Shown: positions 34,111 through 41,979 of the stretch, in pieces | How positions within the stretch are numbered: position 1 is the stretch's first letter | Layout of the letters: every line of letters begins with the position of its first letter | Source: Candidatus Amarobacter glycogenicus | Lineage (GTDB): Bacteria > Chloroflexota > Dehalococcoidia > Tepidiformales > Tepidiformaceae | NCBI GenBank assembly: GCA_016719395.1 | Contig: JADJZF010000001.1 | Coordinates: 186,001 to 250,000, forward strand | Length of the DNA stretch: 64,000 nt | Direction of reading: 5' to 3' | Notes under the pieces: generated by a model | Database searches by the model: none | What the model was told of the DNA's origin: nothing | The model's input: the letters and a program-made list of their open reading frames with translations, nothing else | Made by a program: the position numbers and the translations under genes

Positions 34111-35631
34111 CTAATCCTCGTAGTACTCGATCCCCAGGTGCGTGATCTGCTCCTCGCCCATCATGTAGCGAAGCGTGTTCTTCAGCTTTGTCTGCTGGAT
34201 GAACAAATCGTGCTCCGGGTAGAGGTTCGGGGCGTGCTGCGGGCTCTTGAAGTAGAACGAGAGCCACTCCTGGATGCCCTTCATCCCGGCGCGACTGGCC
34301 AGGTCGAAGAACAGCGCGAGATCCAGGACGAGCGGCGCCGCCAGGATCGAGTCGCGGCACAGGAAGTCGACCTTGATCTGCATCGGGTAGCCCATCCACC
34401 CGAAGATGTCGATGTTGTCCCAGCCCTCTTTGTTGTCGCCGCGGGGCGGGTAGTAGTTGATCCGCACCTTGTGGTAGATGTCGCCGTAGAGGTCCGGGTA
34501 GAGGTCCGGCTGGAGGATGTGCTCCAGCACGCCGAGCTTCGATTCTTCCTTCGTCTTGAAGCTCTCCGGGTCGTCGAGCACTTCGCCGTCCCGGTTGCCC
34601 AGGATGTTCGTCGAATACCAGCCGGCCACGCCGAGCATGCGCGCCTTCAGCATCGGTGAGATCACCGTCTTCAGCAGCGTCTGGCCGGTCTTGAAGTCCT
34701 TGCCGCCGATCGGCACGCCCCGGTCGTGGGCGAGCTTCACCAGTGCCGGGATGTCCACCGTCAGGTTCGGCGCGCCGTTCGCGAACGGCACGTCCTCCAT
34801 CAGCGCGGCGTAGCCGTACAGCATCGACGGGGCAATCGTCTTGTCGTTCGCCTCCATCGCCGCTTCGAACGCTTCCAGGTTCATGTGCGCCGCCGACTCT
34901 TCGAGGAAGATCTCGGTTGAAGCCGCCCAGACCATCACCAGGCGGTCGCAGTTGTTCTTCGCCTTGAAGTCGCGGATGTCCTTGCGGATCTGCTCGGCCA
35001 GTTCGTACTTCGTCTTCCCCTGCTTCACGTTCGTGCCTTCCAGGCGCTTCACGTAGTACTGGTCGAAGACGGCCGGCATCGGCTTGATCGATTCGAGGAA
35101 GTCCTTGATCGGGATCAGGTGCTCGTGCTTGTCGAGCACCCCGGCCGTCAGGGCGGATTCGTAGGCGTTGTCCGGGATCGGGTCCCACGCGCCGAAGACG
35201 AGGTCGTCCATGCTGGCGAGCGGCACGAAGTCCTTGATCAGCGGTGAGCGGTTCTCCGTCCGCTTGCCAAGGCGGATGGTGCCCATCTGCGTCAGCGAGC
35301 CGATCGGCTTGCCGTAGCCGCGGCGCGCGTTCTCAACGCCCGCGATGAACGTGGTCGAGACGGCGCCCAGGCCGACGAGCAGGACGCCGAGCTTGCCAGT
35401 CGCAGGCTTGATCGGGCGTGGTTCGGTAGCGACGAAATCCTTGGGTTCCAAAATGACACCTCGTTGGCGGGCCAGCGACATCAGCGCCCCATGCCATTGC
35501 GATGGGATGCGGCCGGTGGTTGCCCAGTGTTGGACGGTGCTCTGGCGCCTCCCGAGAAGCGCGGCAAGCGCGCTCTGGCCGCCGAAGCGGCGAATGATGC
35601 GTTCGGCGGCGTTATGAAGATCCCCGTCCAC
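34111..35631 (-). CDS. Inositol-3-phosphate synthase with N-terminal helix-turn-helix
   Basis: The 506-residue protein has two parts. Residues 6-58 form an HTH (RIIRRFGGQSALAALLG, QSTVQHWATTGRIP, QWHGALMSLARQRG), the carph-isopro/XRE-like type. Residues 80-506 are a full myo-inositol-1-phosphate synthase: the NAD-binding GVLLVGLGAVSTTFIAGVEN, VWAASTEIFLEES, the GGKDFKTGQTLLK segment with the conserved Lys, and GWYSTNILGN. The enzyme converts glucose-6-phosphate to inositol-3-phosphate, a route to inositol lipids and thiols. GTG 35631 has GGTGAG just upstream, so the HTH is translated with the enzyme. Confidence 0.9.
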   Translation of the reverse strand: MDGDLHNAAERIIRRFGGQSALAALLGRRQSTVQHWATTGRIPSQWHGALMSLARQRGVILEPKDFVATEPRPIKPATGKLGVLLVGLGAVSTTFIAGVENARRGYGKPIGSLTQMGTIRLGKRTENRSPLIKDFVPLASMDDLVFGAWDPIPDNAYESALTAGVLDKHEHLIPIKDFLESIKPMPAVFDQYYVKRLEGTNVKQGKTKYELAEQIRKDIRDFKAKNNCDRLVMVWAASTEIFLEESAAHMNLEAFEAAMEANDKTIAPSMLYGYAALMEDVPFANGAPNLTVDIPALVKLAHDRGVPIGGKDFKTGQTLLKTVISPMLKARMLGVAGWYSTNILGNRDGEVLDDPESFKTKEESKLGVLEHILQPDLYPDLYGDIYHKVRINYYPPRGDNKEGWDNIDIFGWMGYPMQIKVDFLCRDSILAAPLVLDLALFFDLASRAGMKGIQEWLSFYFKSPQHAPNLYPEHDLFIQQTKLKNTLRYMMGEEQITHLGIEYYED

Positions 35632-35680
35632 GCTCTCACCTTAACGGTTTTTTCGTTGGGGAGCAAGACGCCTCGGAAAA

Positions 35681-35714
35681 CGTGAAAAGTGTATTCACGC
35701 ACTCAATAGAGTGC
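35681..35714. promoter_or_regulatory. Two adjacent dyads upstream of the HTH-inositol phosphate synthase
   Basis: CGTGAA (35681-35686) pairs with TTCACG (35694-35699), and GCACTC (35699-35704) pairs with GAGTGC (35709-35714). They lie 50-83 bases upstream of the GTG start, in the 290-base gap (35632-35921) shared with the divergent sortase gene. They are the only strong symmetry in that gap and could be operator sites for the fused HTH domain. No firm -10/-35 pair was identified. Confidence 0.4.
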
Positions 35715-35921
35715 ATAATCTGCGAAAACAATACCGATGGTGTTGAGATGGTTATGAGTGCCCGCCCGGTGAGAGCTGTGCTGGTCCCATTAGGCATCCT
35801 CCACCACGACGCATGGCTCTCGGGTTTCTGGGCATCCTGCCATTTGAGTTGTTGCCTGGGTTATGAAGTCGGCTCACCATGCGAGGAGTCGTTTGTTGCT
35901 GCCGAGGTCGGCTAGCCGGAA

Positions 35922-36602
35922 ATGCAAACACTCTCTTACGTGGCTGCCTTCTCATTTGTTTCGGGCCTCGCGTTGCTCACGCTCGGCGTGGCCTTCCGTT
36001 CCCACGGCGACGGAGCAGAAGGGATTGTCGCGTCGGGATTCGACTTACGGCAAAGCCCCGCTGCGTTGGCGACGGTCACGCCGGTGGGTTCGCAGCCATC
36101 GCCACTTGTGCCCACTCCTACCACAGCGGCTTTCGGCGGCGCTGTCGGCCGGATTCGGGCGGGCTCCATCGGACTCGACCACCCGGTGGAGGAAATTGGG
36201 ATAACCAACAACCAACTCGACACTCCGAAAGACGCCATCGGGAGTGTCGGTTGGTATTACATCTACCCGAAGCCCGGTTACGGCCAGAACGCGGTATTCG
36301 CCGCGCACAAGAACTTCGATTTTCATGCGGGACCATTTAGCAAACTCGACCAGTTCGCACCAGGCGACCGAATCACCATCGCAATGAGTGGCGGACCGAC
36401 CTACACGTACGAAGTGATCTTCTATCAGCGCTATCCAGTTGATTCGATCCCGATGGGAGAACTCATCACTGCGCCCCAACGGCCACCCGGGGAAGAGTGG
36501 ATCACTTTGATAACGTGCGGGGGCCGGTTCGAGGTGACTCAATCCAACGGGCTGGGGCATTACCTCGAACGCGACGTGGTTATCGCGAAGCGCACTGAGT
36601 AG
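35922..36602 (+). CDS. Sortase, class E/F-like
   Basis: The 226-residue protein has an N-terminal membrane anchor (residues 4-26), a Pro/Thr-rich linker to about 70, and a sortase domain. The catalytic set is readable: His129 in FAAHKN, Cys199 in TLITCGG and Arg217 in YLERDVV. Sortases cleave a cell-wall sorting signal and attach proteins at the surface; class E/F types have broad roles in Actinobacteria and relatives. No LPxTG-like substrate is seen among neighbours. It is divergent from the inositol phosphate synthase gene. Confidence 0.9.
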   Translation: MQTLSYVAAFSFVSGLALLTLGVAFRSHGDGAEGIVASGFDLRQSPAALATVTPVGSQPSPLVPTPTTAAFGGAVGRIRAGSIGLDHPVEEIGITNNQLDTPKDAIGSVGWYYIYPKPGYGQNAVFAAHKNFDFHAGPFSKLDQFAPGDRITIAMSGGPTYTYEVIFYQRYPVDSIPMGELITAPQRPPGEEWITLITCGGRFEVTQSNGLGHYLERDVVIAKRTE

Positions 36603-36633
36603 CGCCTACCAGTGGCGCCCCGAAACTACCCGC

Positions 36634-37100
36634 GTGACGCGGGTCTTCATCACCGGAATGTCGGCGACCGGCAGTCAACGGTCGTCCGTGAACTCGCTGC
36701 CCGCGGCTACCACGCTGTCGACGTCGATTCGCCGGACTGGTCTGAGTACCGGGACGTCGACGGCGCAGCAGAGTGGGTCTGGCGGGAAGACCGAATCGCC
36801 TTCTTGCTCGATTCAACGTCGCGAGGGGACCTCTTCGTCAGCGGCTGCGCTTCCAACCAGGGGAAGTTCGCCGCGTGCTTCGACCATGTGGTACTGCTCA
36901 GCGCGCCAGTCGCCGTGATCCTCGAACGGCTCCTCTCGCGCACCACGAACGACTTCGGCAAGGACCCGGCCGAGCGAGTCCGCATCCTCGACGACATCAC
37001 TCACGTGGAGCCGCTTCTCCGCCGCACTGCCACGCTCGAACTGGACGCCGCCGCGCCGCTGGAGTGCGTCGTCTCGGCAATCGCCGCCCTGGCCGGTTGA
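36634..37100 (+). CDS. P-loop nucleotide kinase-like protein, frameshifted in Walker A
   Basis: Two frames join into one protein of about 155 residues. The start is GTG 36634 reading MTRVFITGMSATG, a P-loop opening; the rest, STVVRELAARGYHAVDVDSPD through to the stop at 37100, is in another frame. One added A at about 36674 gives GMSATGKSTVV, a perfect Walker A. Later motifs (REDRIAFLLDSTSRGDLFVSGCA, APVAVILERLLSRT, LID-like NDFGKDPAERVRILD) fit a small-molecule kinase of the shikimate/adenylate-kinase fold. Substrate unknown. Confidence 0.75.
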
Positions 37101-37117
37101 GTGCCGGCAGCCCGCGC

Positions 37118-38578
37118 TCAGGCGGACGCTCGCGTCCCATTCGCGCGCCGGAAGTTTCGTTCGGCCGCGCGCACAATGTTCCTTGGCATGCGCCGGAAGA
37201 TGAAGTTGTGGGCCGGCACAAGCGAGTACCAGTACAGCAGGCCCCACACGCCGCTGGGATGGAACCGCGCTTCCATCTTCAGGGTCGAACCACCGCCTCT
37301 CTTGCGGTGCGACCGTGAACTCGAGGACCGCCGCCCCGGGAAGCTTCATCTCCGCCAGCAGGTGAGCCGGCTCCCCTGCTCCAGGCCGACGACGCGCCAG
37401 AAATCGATAGCGTCGCCGATGCGCACGTCCCTGGGTTCGCGCCGCCCGCGCCGGAGGCCGACCCCACCGATGAGGCGGTCGAACGCGCCGCGGATCCACC
37501 AGAGCGTGTCGGCGTAGTAGTAGCCGTTCTTCCCGCCGATGCCGCGCACGACATCCCAGACTGCCGCGGCCGGTGCCGCCGTGTCGAACTCGGCACTCTC
37601 TCCCTTCGAATAGAACGAAACGTCCGGGTTGTAGCCGCGAAACGCGAGGGCGCCTTCGGCCCAGCGCGCCGGGATCGGCTCGGCCCGCTCCCGGGCGAGA
37701 GCCGCGCGGATCGCCTCTTCGTAGGTGTGGAGCGGGATCGGGAGGGACTTGCGGATCGCGGCGTCGTCTCCCACGAGGTCCGTCTTGAGGCCATCGACCA
37801 AAGGTCTCGCAACGGAGATTGGCACACTGGTGACGAGCCCCAACCAGAGGGAGGACAGGCGCGGAGTCAGGAAGGGCACCCTGAGAGGGCGAAACGGTCG
37901 GCCCGCCACTTTCGCGTAGATGGCAAGGAGGTCGCGGTAGACCAGGTTGTCCGGGCCGCAAACGTCGTAAGTGCCGCCGGCCGTCTCCGGCTGATCCAGT
38001 ACGCCCTGGAGGTAGGCCAGCAGGTCGTCAAGGGCGATCGCCTGGGTGCGGCTCTGGACCCAGCGCGGCGTGACCATCACCGGGAGGTGGTTCACCAGGT
38101 CGCGGATCACTTCGAAGCCCACTGAACCGGCTCCGACGATCAGGCCGGCCCGCAGTTCCGTGACGGGCACAGGTCCGGCGCGGAGGACGTCCCCGGTCTC
38201 GAGCCGCGAAGCGAGGTGCACGGAAGCTTCCCCCGAAGGGCGAATCCCGCCCAGGTAGACGATGCGCTGGACGCCGGCGCGCGCCGCGGCGTCGCGGAAG
38301 TTCTCCGCCGCTCGCTTGTCCCGCTCGGCGAAGCCCCCGCCGCCGCCCATCGAGTGGACCAGGTAGTACGCGACATCGACCCCTTCGAGCGCCCTGTCCA
38401 GCGTCGCCGCGTCGAAGGCGTCGGCTGAGACGCAATCGACGCCCTGCCACCCACGCGCTTCGAGCACGTCGGCCCGGCGTGCCGCCGCGCGGACGGCGTG
38501 GCCCGCTGCCGCCAGCCGGGGGACGAGATGGCTGCCGATGTAGCCGCTGGCGCCGAGGACCAGAATGTTCATGCCCAT
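37118..38578 (-). CDS. SDR/NAD(P)-binding protein with DUF2867 C-terminus, frameshifted
   Basis: The intact frame (37346-38578, 410 residues) is an NAD(P)-binding SDR of the YesF/NmrA-like kind: LVLGASGYIGSHLVPRL at the N-terminus, VAYYLVHSMGG as the loop with Tyr, then a DUF2867 domain with VRGIGGKNGYYYADTLWWIRG. The end of DUF2867 continues in other frames: LLAEMKLPGAAVLEFTV around 37290-37360, then GSTLKMEARFHPSG to the stop at 37118. Adding a C at about 37361 and adjusting one base near 37285 restores the 480-residue protein typical of the family. Its role may be in lipid or quinone metabolism; unproven. Confidence 0.8.
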
Positions 38579-38684
38579 ATGATGGCAGTTCCGGCGCCGT
38601 GCCGCCGGTCAGCGCGCCAGGGGTAATCGGCTACGGATTGCGCGCCGTCGGCGACACAGCGTTTTGGTACGGCGGAGCATCCGC

Positions 38685-38906
38685 TCACACTTCCAGGCGA
38701 AGCAGCAGGTCCCCTTCTTCGACCTTCCCCGGTGGTTCCACTACGAACTCCACGACAGTGCCGGACACTGGGCTCTCAACCGGGATCTCCATCTTCATCG
38801 ACTCGATGATGACCAGCTCGTCACCCACGCTCACCTGGTCGCCTACGCCGACCAGGAGTTCCTTGACTGTGCCAGTCATTGGCGCCGGGAGGTCTTGAAT
38901 GGCCAC
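38685..38906 (-). CDS. Biotinyl/lipoyl-domain protein (acyl-CoA carboxylase BCCP-like)
   Basis: The 73-residue protein is a stand-alone biotinyl domain: APMTGTVKELLVGVGD, then the biotinylation motif ESMKMEIP with Lys38 as the biotin-bearing residue, and VSGTVVEFVVEPPGKVEEGD. It is the mobile carrier of a multi-subunit acyl-CoA carboxylase (acetyl-, propionyl- or methylcrotonyl-type). The biotin carboxylase and carboxyltransferase genes are not in this window. ATG 38906 gives the MAIQDLPAP start. Confidence 0.92.
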   Translation of the reverse strand: MAIQDLPAPMTGTVKELLVGVGDQVSVGDELVIIESMKMEIPVESPVSGTVVEFVVEPPGKVEEGDLLLRLEV

Positions 38907-38981
38907 GCTGTGCTCCGGGTCTGATTGTCCCGCTCGGTGTGCGGCGAACTCTACCGCCCTCGCCAGTTCACCGCGACCCGA

Positions 38982-39596
38982 TCATTTCGGTTCGAGAATC
39001 ATGACGGTCAGGTCGCTCGGCAGGCCGGAACGGCTGACGCTGATCCTGGGCAGCGGCTCGGGGCGATTGCCGGTTTCCTTGAGGAAGCTCTCGAGCGGTT
39101 CCAGCGGCAGGGTCTCGCCGCCCGCCTTGTAATTCATCGGGATAGCGATTCGCGGTTCGATCTTGGTCATCAGGTCCGCGGCCAGGTTCGGGGCCAGGGC
39201 GTTCGAGCCGCCAACTGGAAGGAGGAGCACATCGACGTCTTTCAGGTCGTCGATGGCGGCCGTCGCGGTGAGCCCGAGATGTCCCACGCGGATGCCATCG
39301 ATCTCGCTGATGAACACAACGTTCCTGGACCCATCGATGGCCCTGGTTGCGATGCCCGTCACGAGGATGCCACCGATCTCGTACTCTCCCGGCGCATCGA
39401 GCACGACAGGATTGCCGCCGATTCCCTCACTCCACGAGTACCCGGGATCGACCCGGCGGCTCATCGTGACCACTTCAGCCGTCTGTTTGCCGAGGGTGAA
39501 TCCACTTTCCGGCGGGCACGGATCGGTGATCACGATCCCGTCGCGGCCTTTCAGCCGGAAGCAATTACGACCGAGGTACGTTATCTCGACTGGCAC
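38982..39596 (-). CDS. MBL-fold metal-dependent hydrolase
   Basis: The 204-residue protein resembles the UPF0173/lactonase-like MBL proteins (Lactamase_B_3): ITYLGRNCFRLKGRDGIVITDP at the N-terminus and GIRVGHLGLTA as the later metal-loop region. The central HxHxDH of typical MBL enzymes is not present, and several His positions are replaced, so activity may differ from that of L-ascorbate-6-phosphate lactonases. Start GTG 39596. It is 75 bases downstream from the biotinyl-domain gene on the same strand. Confidence 0.82.
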   Translation of the reverse strand: MPVEITYLGRNCFRLKGRDGIVITDPCPPESGFTLGKQTAEVVTMSRRVDPGYSWSEGIGGNPVVLDAPGEYEIGGILVTGIATRAIDGSRNVVFISEIDGIRVGHLGLTATAAIDDLKDVDVLLLPVGGSNALAPNLAADLMTKIEPRIAIPMNYKAGGETLPLEPLESFLKETGNRPEPLPRISVSRSGLPSDLTVMILEPK

Positions 39597-39695
39597 AGGG
39601 ACATCGTACCGCCGCCGATCCCAACGGGCGAGATATGGCTAGATGGGCTTAGCAATTAACACCGGTGCGGCGTGTGGCCTTGCGAGCACGCGAGA

Positions 39696-39806
39696 CTACT
39701 CGAGTTCCTCGTCGAGGAATTCGTCGTCGTCCTGTTGCTTTCGCCAGAACATCACCGCGCCGATGAACGCTCCCATCAAGGCGAAAACGCCCAGAAACTT
39801 CTTCAT
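39696..39806 (-). CDS. 36-residue single-helix membrane protein (DLW-39-like)
   Basis: A short frame starts at ATG 39806, six bases after GGAGG, and reads MKKFLGVFALMGAFIGAVMF, then a basic WRKQQ and an acidic end DDDEFLDEELE with a TAG stop at 39696. The plan (MKK, one helix, charged tail) resembles the DLW-39 small proteins of Actinobacteria, but the DLW motif itself is absent. It is the only gene in the interval between the MBL and glycosyltransferase genes. The strong ribosome site and regular charge pattern support a real gene. Confidence 0.65.
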   Translation of the reverse strand: MKKFLGVFALMGAFIGAVMFWRKQQDDDEFLDEELE

Positions 39807-39926
39807 TCGAACCTCCAGGAAGCCGACTTCGCGGTCAGTCCGTGAAGTATACGTGCGAGCCACCCATACGGCGATGGTCGGCGCCGGCCAACCCGGCTTG
39901 GATGCACTGGTGCGGGCCCAGCCCGC

Positions 39927-41078
39927 TCAGCCGGCGGCTGACTCGAACGCCGGGGTGCCCGCCCTCCCCATCGCCAGTGCGTACGCGGCCTCGAGCAGCG
40001 GTGCGAGCGTCTCAGGGCGGAACGCCACCGCCCGGCGAAGCCCCTTCTCCCGGAGTTCTGCAGTGAACAGCTCGTCGTCGATCGCCCGCTCCAGGGCATG
40101 GCCGAAGGCGCGCGCGACCTCCGGGTTCTTGCCCGGCGCCTCTGGGTCGAGCGGGATGACCATGGCGGCGCCCCCTGCCACTTCCGGAAGAGCTCCGCGG
40201 TCGCTGCAGACAACAGGCGTCCCGCAGGCCATCGCTTCGGCGACCGGCATCCCGAAACCCTCGTAGCTGCTCGGTTGTGCAACCACGTCGCAGGCCGAAT
40301 AGAGGCAGACCACGGCCTCCCGACTGACGGGACCGAGCTCAACGACCCGCCCGGCCACGCCCAGCGTCTCGGCCAGACGTACCAGTCCCGAAGAGAGCCG
40401 CGCGCAAACGCGGACCAGGTGCGCTCCGGAGAGGGCCGGGGTCGCCATCGCACGGACCAGCAACTCCAGGTTCTTGTATCGCGCGCAATCGCCGATGCTC
40501 ATCACCTTCGGTCCGGACGGCAGTTCGATCCCCTCCGCCCGGAGAGCGGCTTCCGCGTTCGGACGCGGTGCGTAGGTGTGAGAAATCGGCACGCCGACGA
40601 CTGAGATCCGTTCTCGCCCCACTTCGAGCAGCCGGCAGATATCCCGGGCCGAACACTCCGAGACTGTCAACAACCGATCCCCTTTCAGTGCGCCTCGCAC
40701 CGGGGCCCGCAACAGAGCCCGCCCGAACAGCCGATCCCGCCTTCCGGCGTAGAACCCGTCCACGAAAAACGGCATCAGGTCGTGGCAGGTGACGACGGTC
40801 CGCGCGCCACGGACCTGGTTCACGAGGTGGCCGAGGCCGAGGTCCGCGAAGTGAACGATGTCGAAGTCGTCCGCGTCGTCGAGCTGCAGGCGCTGCCGGC
40901 CGCGCCGCCGGTCCAGGTACGTCTCGATTGGCCGCGGCGCCCACCACGAAGCCACCCGTGTTTCGACGTCCGCGAACGTACCTGCCGTCGCGGCGGTCGC
41001 TTCCGTGTAGTTCTTGATGCTCATCCATCCGCCCGCGGGTCGCGGGCCGACCATCATGATCGTGGGGCGCGGTGTCAC
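39927..41078 (-). CDS. Glycosyltransferase family 4-like
   Basis: The 383-residue enzyme has the GT-B layout: an N-terminal acceptor domain (with ADLGLGHLVNQVRG) and a C-terminal nucleotide-sugar domain with VMSIGDCARYKNLELLVRAM and the retaining GT4 signature SSYEGFGMPVAEAMACGTPV. It transfers a sugar from an activated donor; sugar and acceptor are unreadable. Its start nearly touches the divergent kinase-like gene (41108). With the GMC oxidoreductase it forms a loose glycan-related trio. Confidence 0.9.
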   Translation of the reverse strand: MTPRPTIMMVGPRPAGGWMSIKNYTEATAATAGTFADVETRVASWWAPRPIETYLDRRRGRQRLQLDDADDFDIVHFADLGLGHLVNQVRGARTVVTCHDLMPFFVDGFYAGRRDRLFGRALLRAPVRGALKGDRLLTVSECSARDICRLLEVGRERISVVGVPISHTYAPRPNAEAALRAEGIELPSGPKVMSIGDCARYKNLELLVRAMATPALSGAHLVRVCARLSSGLVRLAETLGVAGRVVELGPVSREAVVCLYSACDVVAQPSSYEGFGMPVAEAMACGTPVVCSDRGALPEVAGGAAMVIPLDPEAPGKNPEVARAFGHALERAIDDELFTAELREKGLRRAVAFRPETLAPLLEAAYALAMGRAGTPAFESAAG

Positions 41079-41107
41079 AGATGTCTTTCCGCGGGCATTC
41101 TATCGCC

Positions 41108-41956
41108 ATGTCGAAAGCGATGGCGCGCCCCAGGCATGTGGATATCCCGGGAGAGACCATCCTCCTGGAGTTGCCGGAGTCCCTCGCGGGGGCGATTCGC
41201 GATGCACTCGGAGGGCGCCCGTTTCGCGTCCTCCGCCACTGGTTCGGCAACACCGCCGATGCCTACTTGCTCGCGCTCGAGCCTGGCACTCCTCGCCTGG
41301 TCCTCAAGGTCGCCCGAACCGGGCATTCGCTCCGCGATGACATCGAGGCACTGCGCCGAGCCGCCACCCTCGCGCCCGCGGGGGTCGTTCCCGCCATCGT
41401 CGGCGCATTCGCATCAGACGCGGCCTGCCTTGTGGAGTACATCCCCGGGCTCAGCCCGGCGGTCTACCTCCGCAGGCGGTCGGCCCGCGCGGGCCTCGCA
41501 GCCGATATCGTGGCCGCCCTGCAGGCCTACCACACCGCGCTGGGCTGTGCGTTTGGCGACTTCCACCCCGAGAACGTCACCGTCCGGAGGAATGGCGTCA
41601 GCCTCCTCGACCCCGGCTTCCCGGACCAGCATGGCCGGGCCGAACGGGAGCCGCCGATGGTGACTGACCTCGGCCTCTGGGTGCACGCTATCGCTTCGAA
41701 CGTGGTTACCTACGTGGTCCGTGGACCCTGCGGAGCGCTTCGCATGCTCTCTCTTGCGGTCGATGTTGCGGCGTGCGGCTGCCGCGAGGCCGGAGCGGAT
41801 CCGGCGCAGGTGCTTGAGGTCGCTGATCGACACATGAACGACCTGCGTGAGAGCCAGTGGCCCCGCGACCGCGTGACCGCCCTGGTCGCCGGCCGCCCGG
41901 CACTGTGGTGGCTAAAGCGTCGCATCCGCAGGGCCGCTGTCAGTACGAGCCCGTGA
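41108..41956 (+). CDS. Phosphotransferase-like (APH/choline kinase fold) protein
   Basis: The 282-residue protein resembles aminoglycoside/choline kinase-fold proteins. The Brenner motif is GDFHPENVTVRR with HPEN replacing the usual H-G-D-x(4)-N form, and the DFG-equivalent is LLDPGF, with Pro in the place of Gly or Phe. The N-terminal lobe has LVLKVARTGHSLRDDIEAL with the nucleotide-binding Lys. The substituted D-P-G triplet makes activity uncertain. ATG 41108 is preferred to GTG 41072, which lies inside the divergent gene. It could act on a sugar made by the neighbouring glycosyltransferase. Confidence 0.75.
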   Translation: MSKAMARPRHVDIPGETILLELPESLAGAIRDALGGRPFRVLRHWFGNTADAYLLALEPGTPRLVLKVARTGHSLRDDIEALRRAATLAPAGVVPAIVGAFASDAACLVEYIPGLSPAVYLRRRSARAGLAADIVAALQAYHTALGCAFGDFHPENVTVRRNGVSLLDPGFPDQHGRAEREPPMVTDLGLWVHAIASNVVTYVVRGPCGALRMLSLAVDVAACGCREAGADPAQVLEVADRHMNDLRESQWPRDRVTALVAGRPALWWLKRRIRRAAVSTSP

Positions 41957-41979
41957 ACCCTGAGGCTCGCGCCCGTCGC

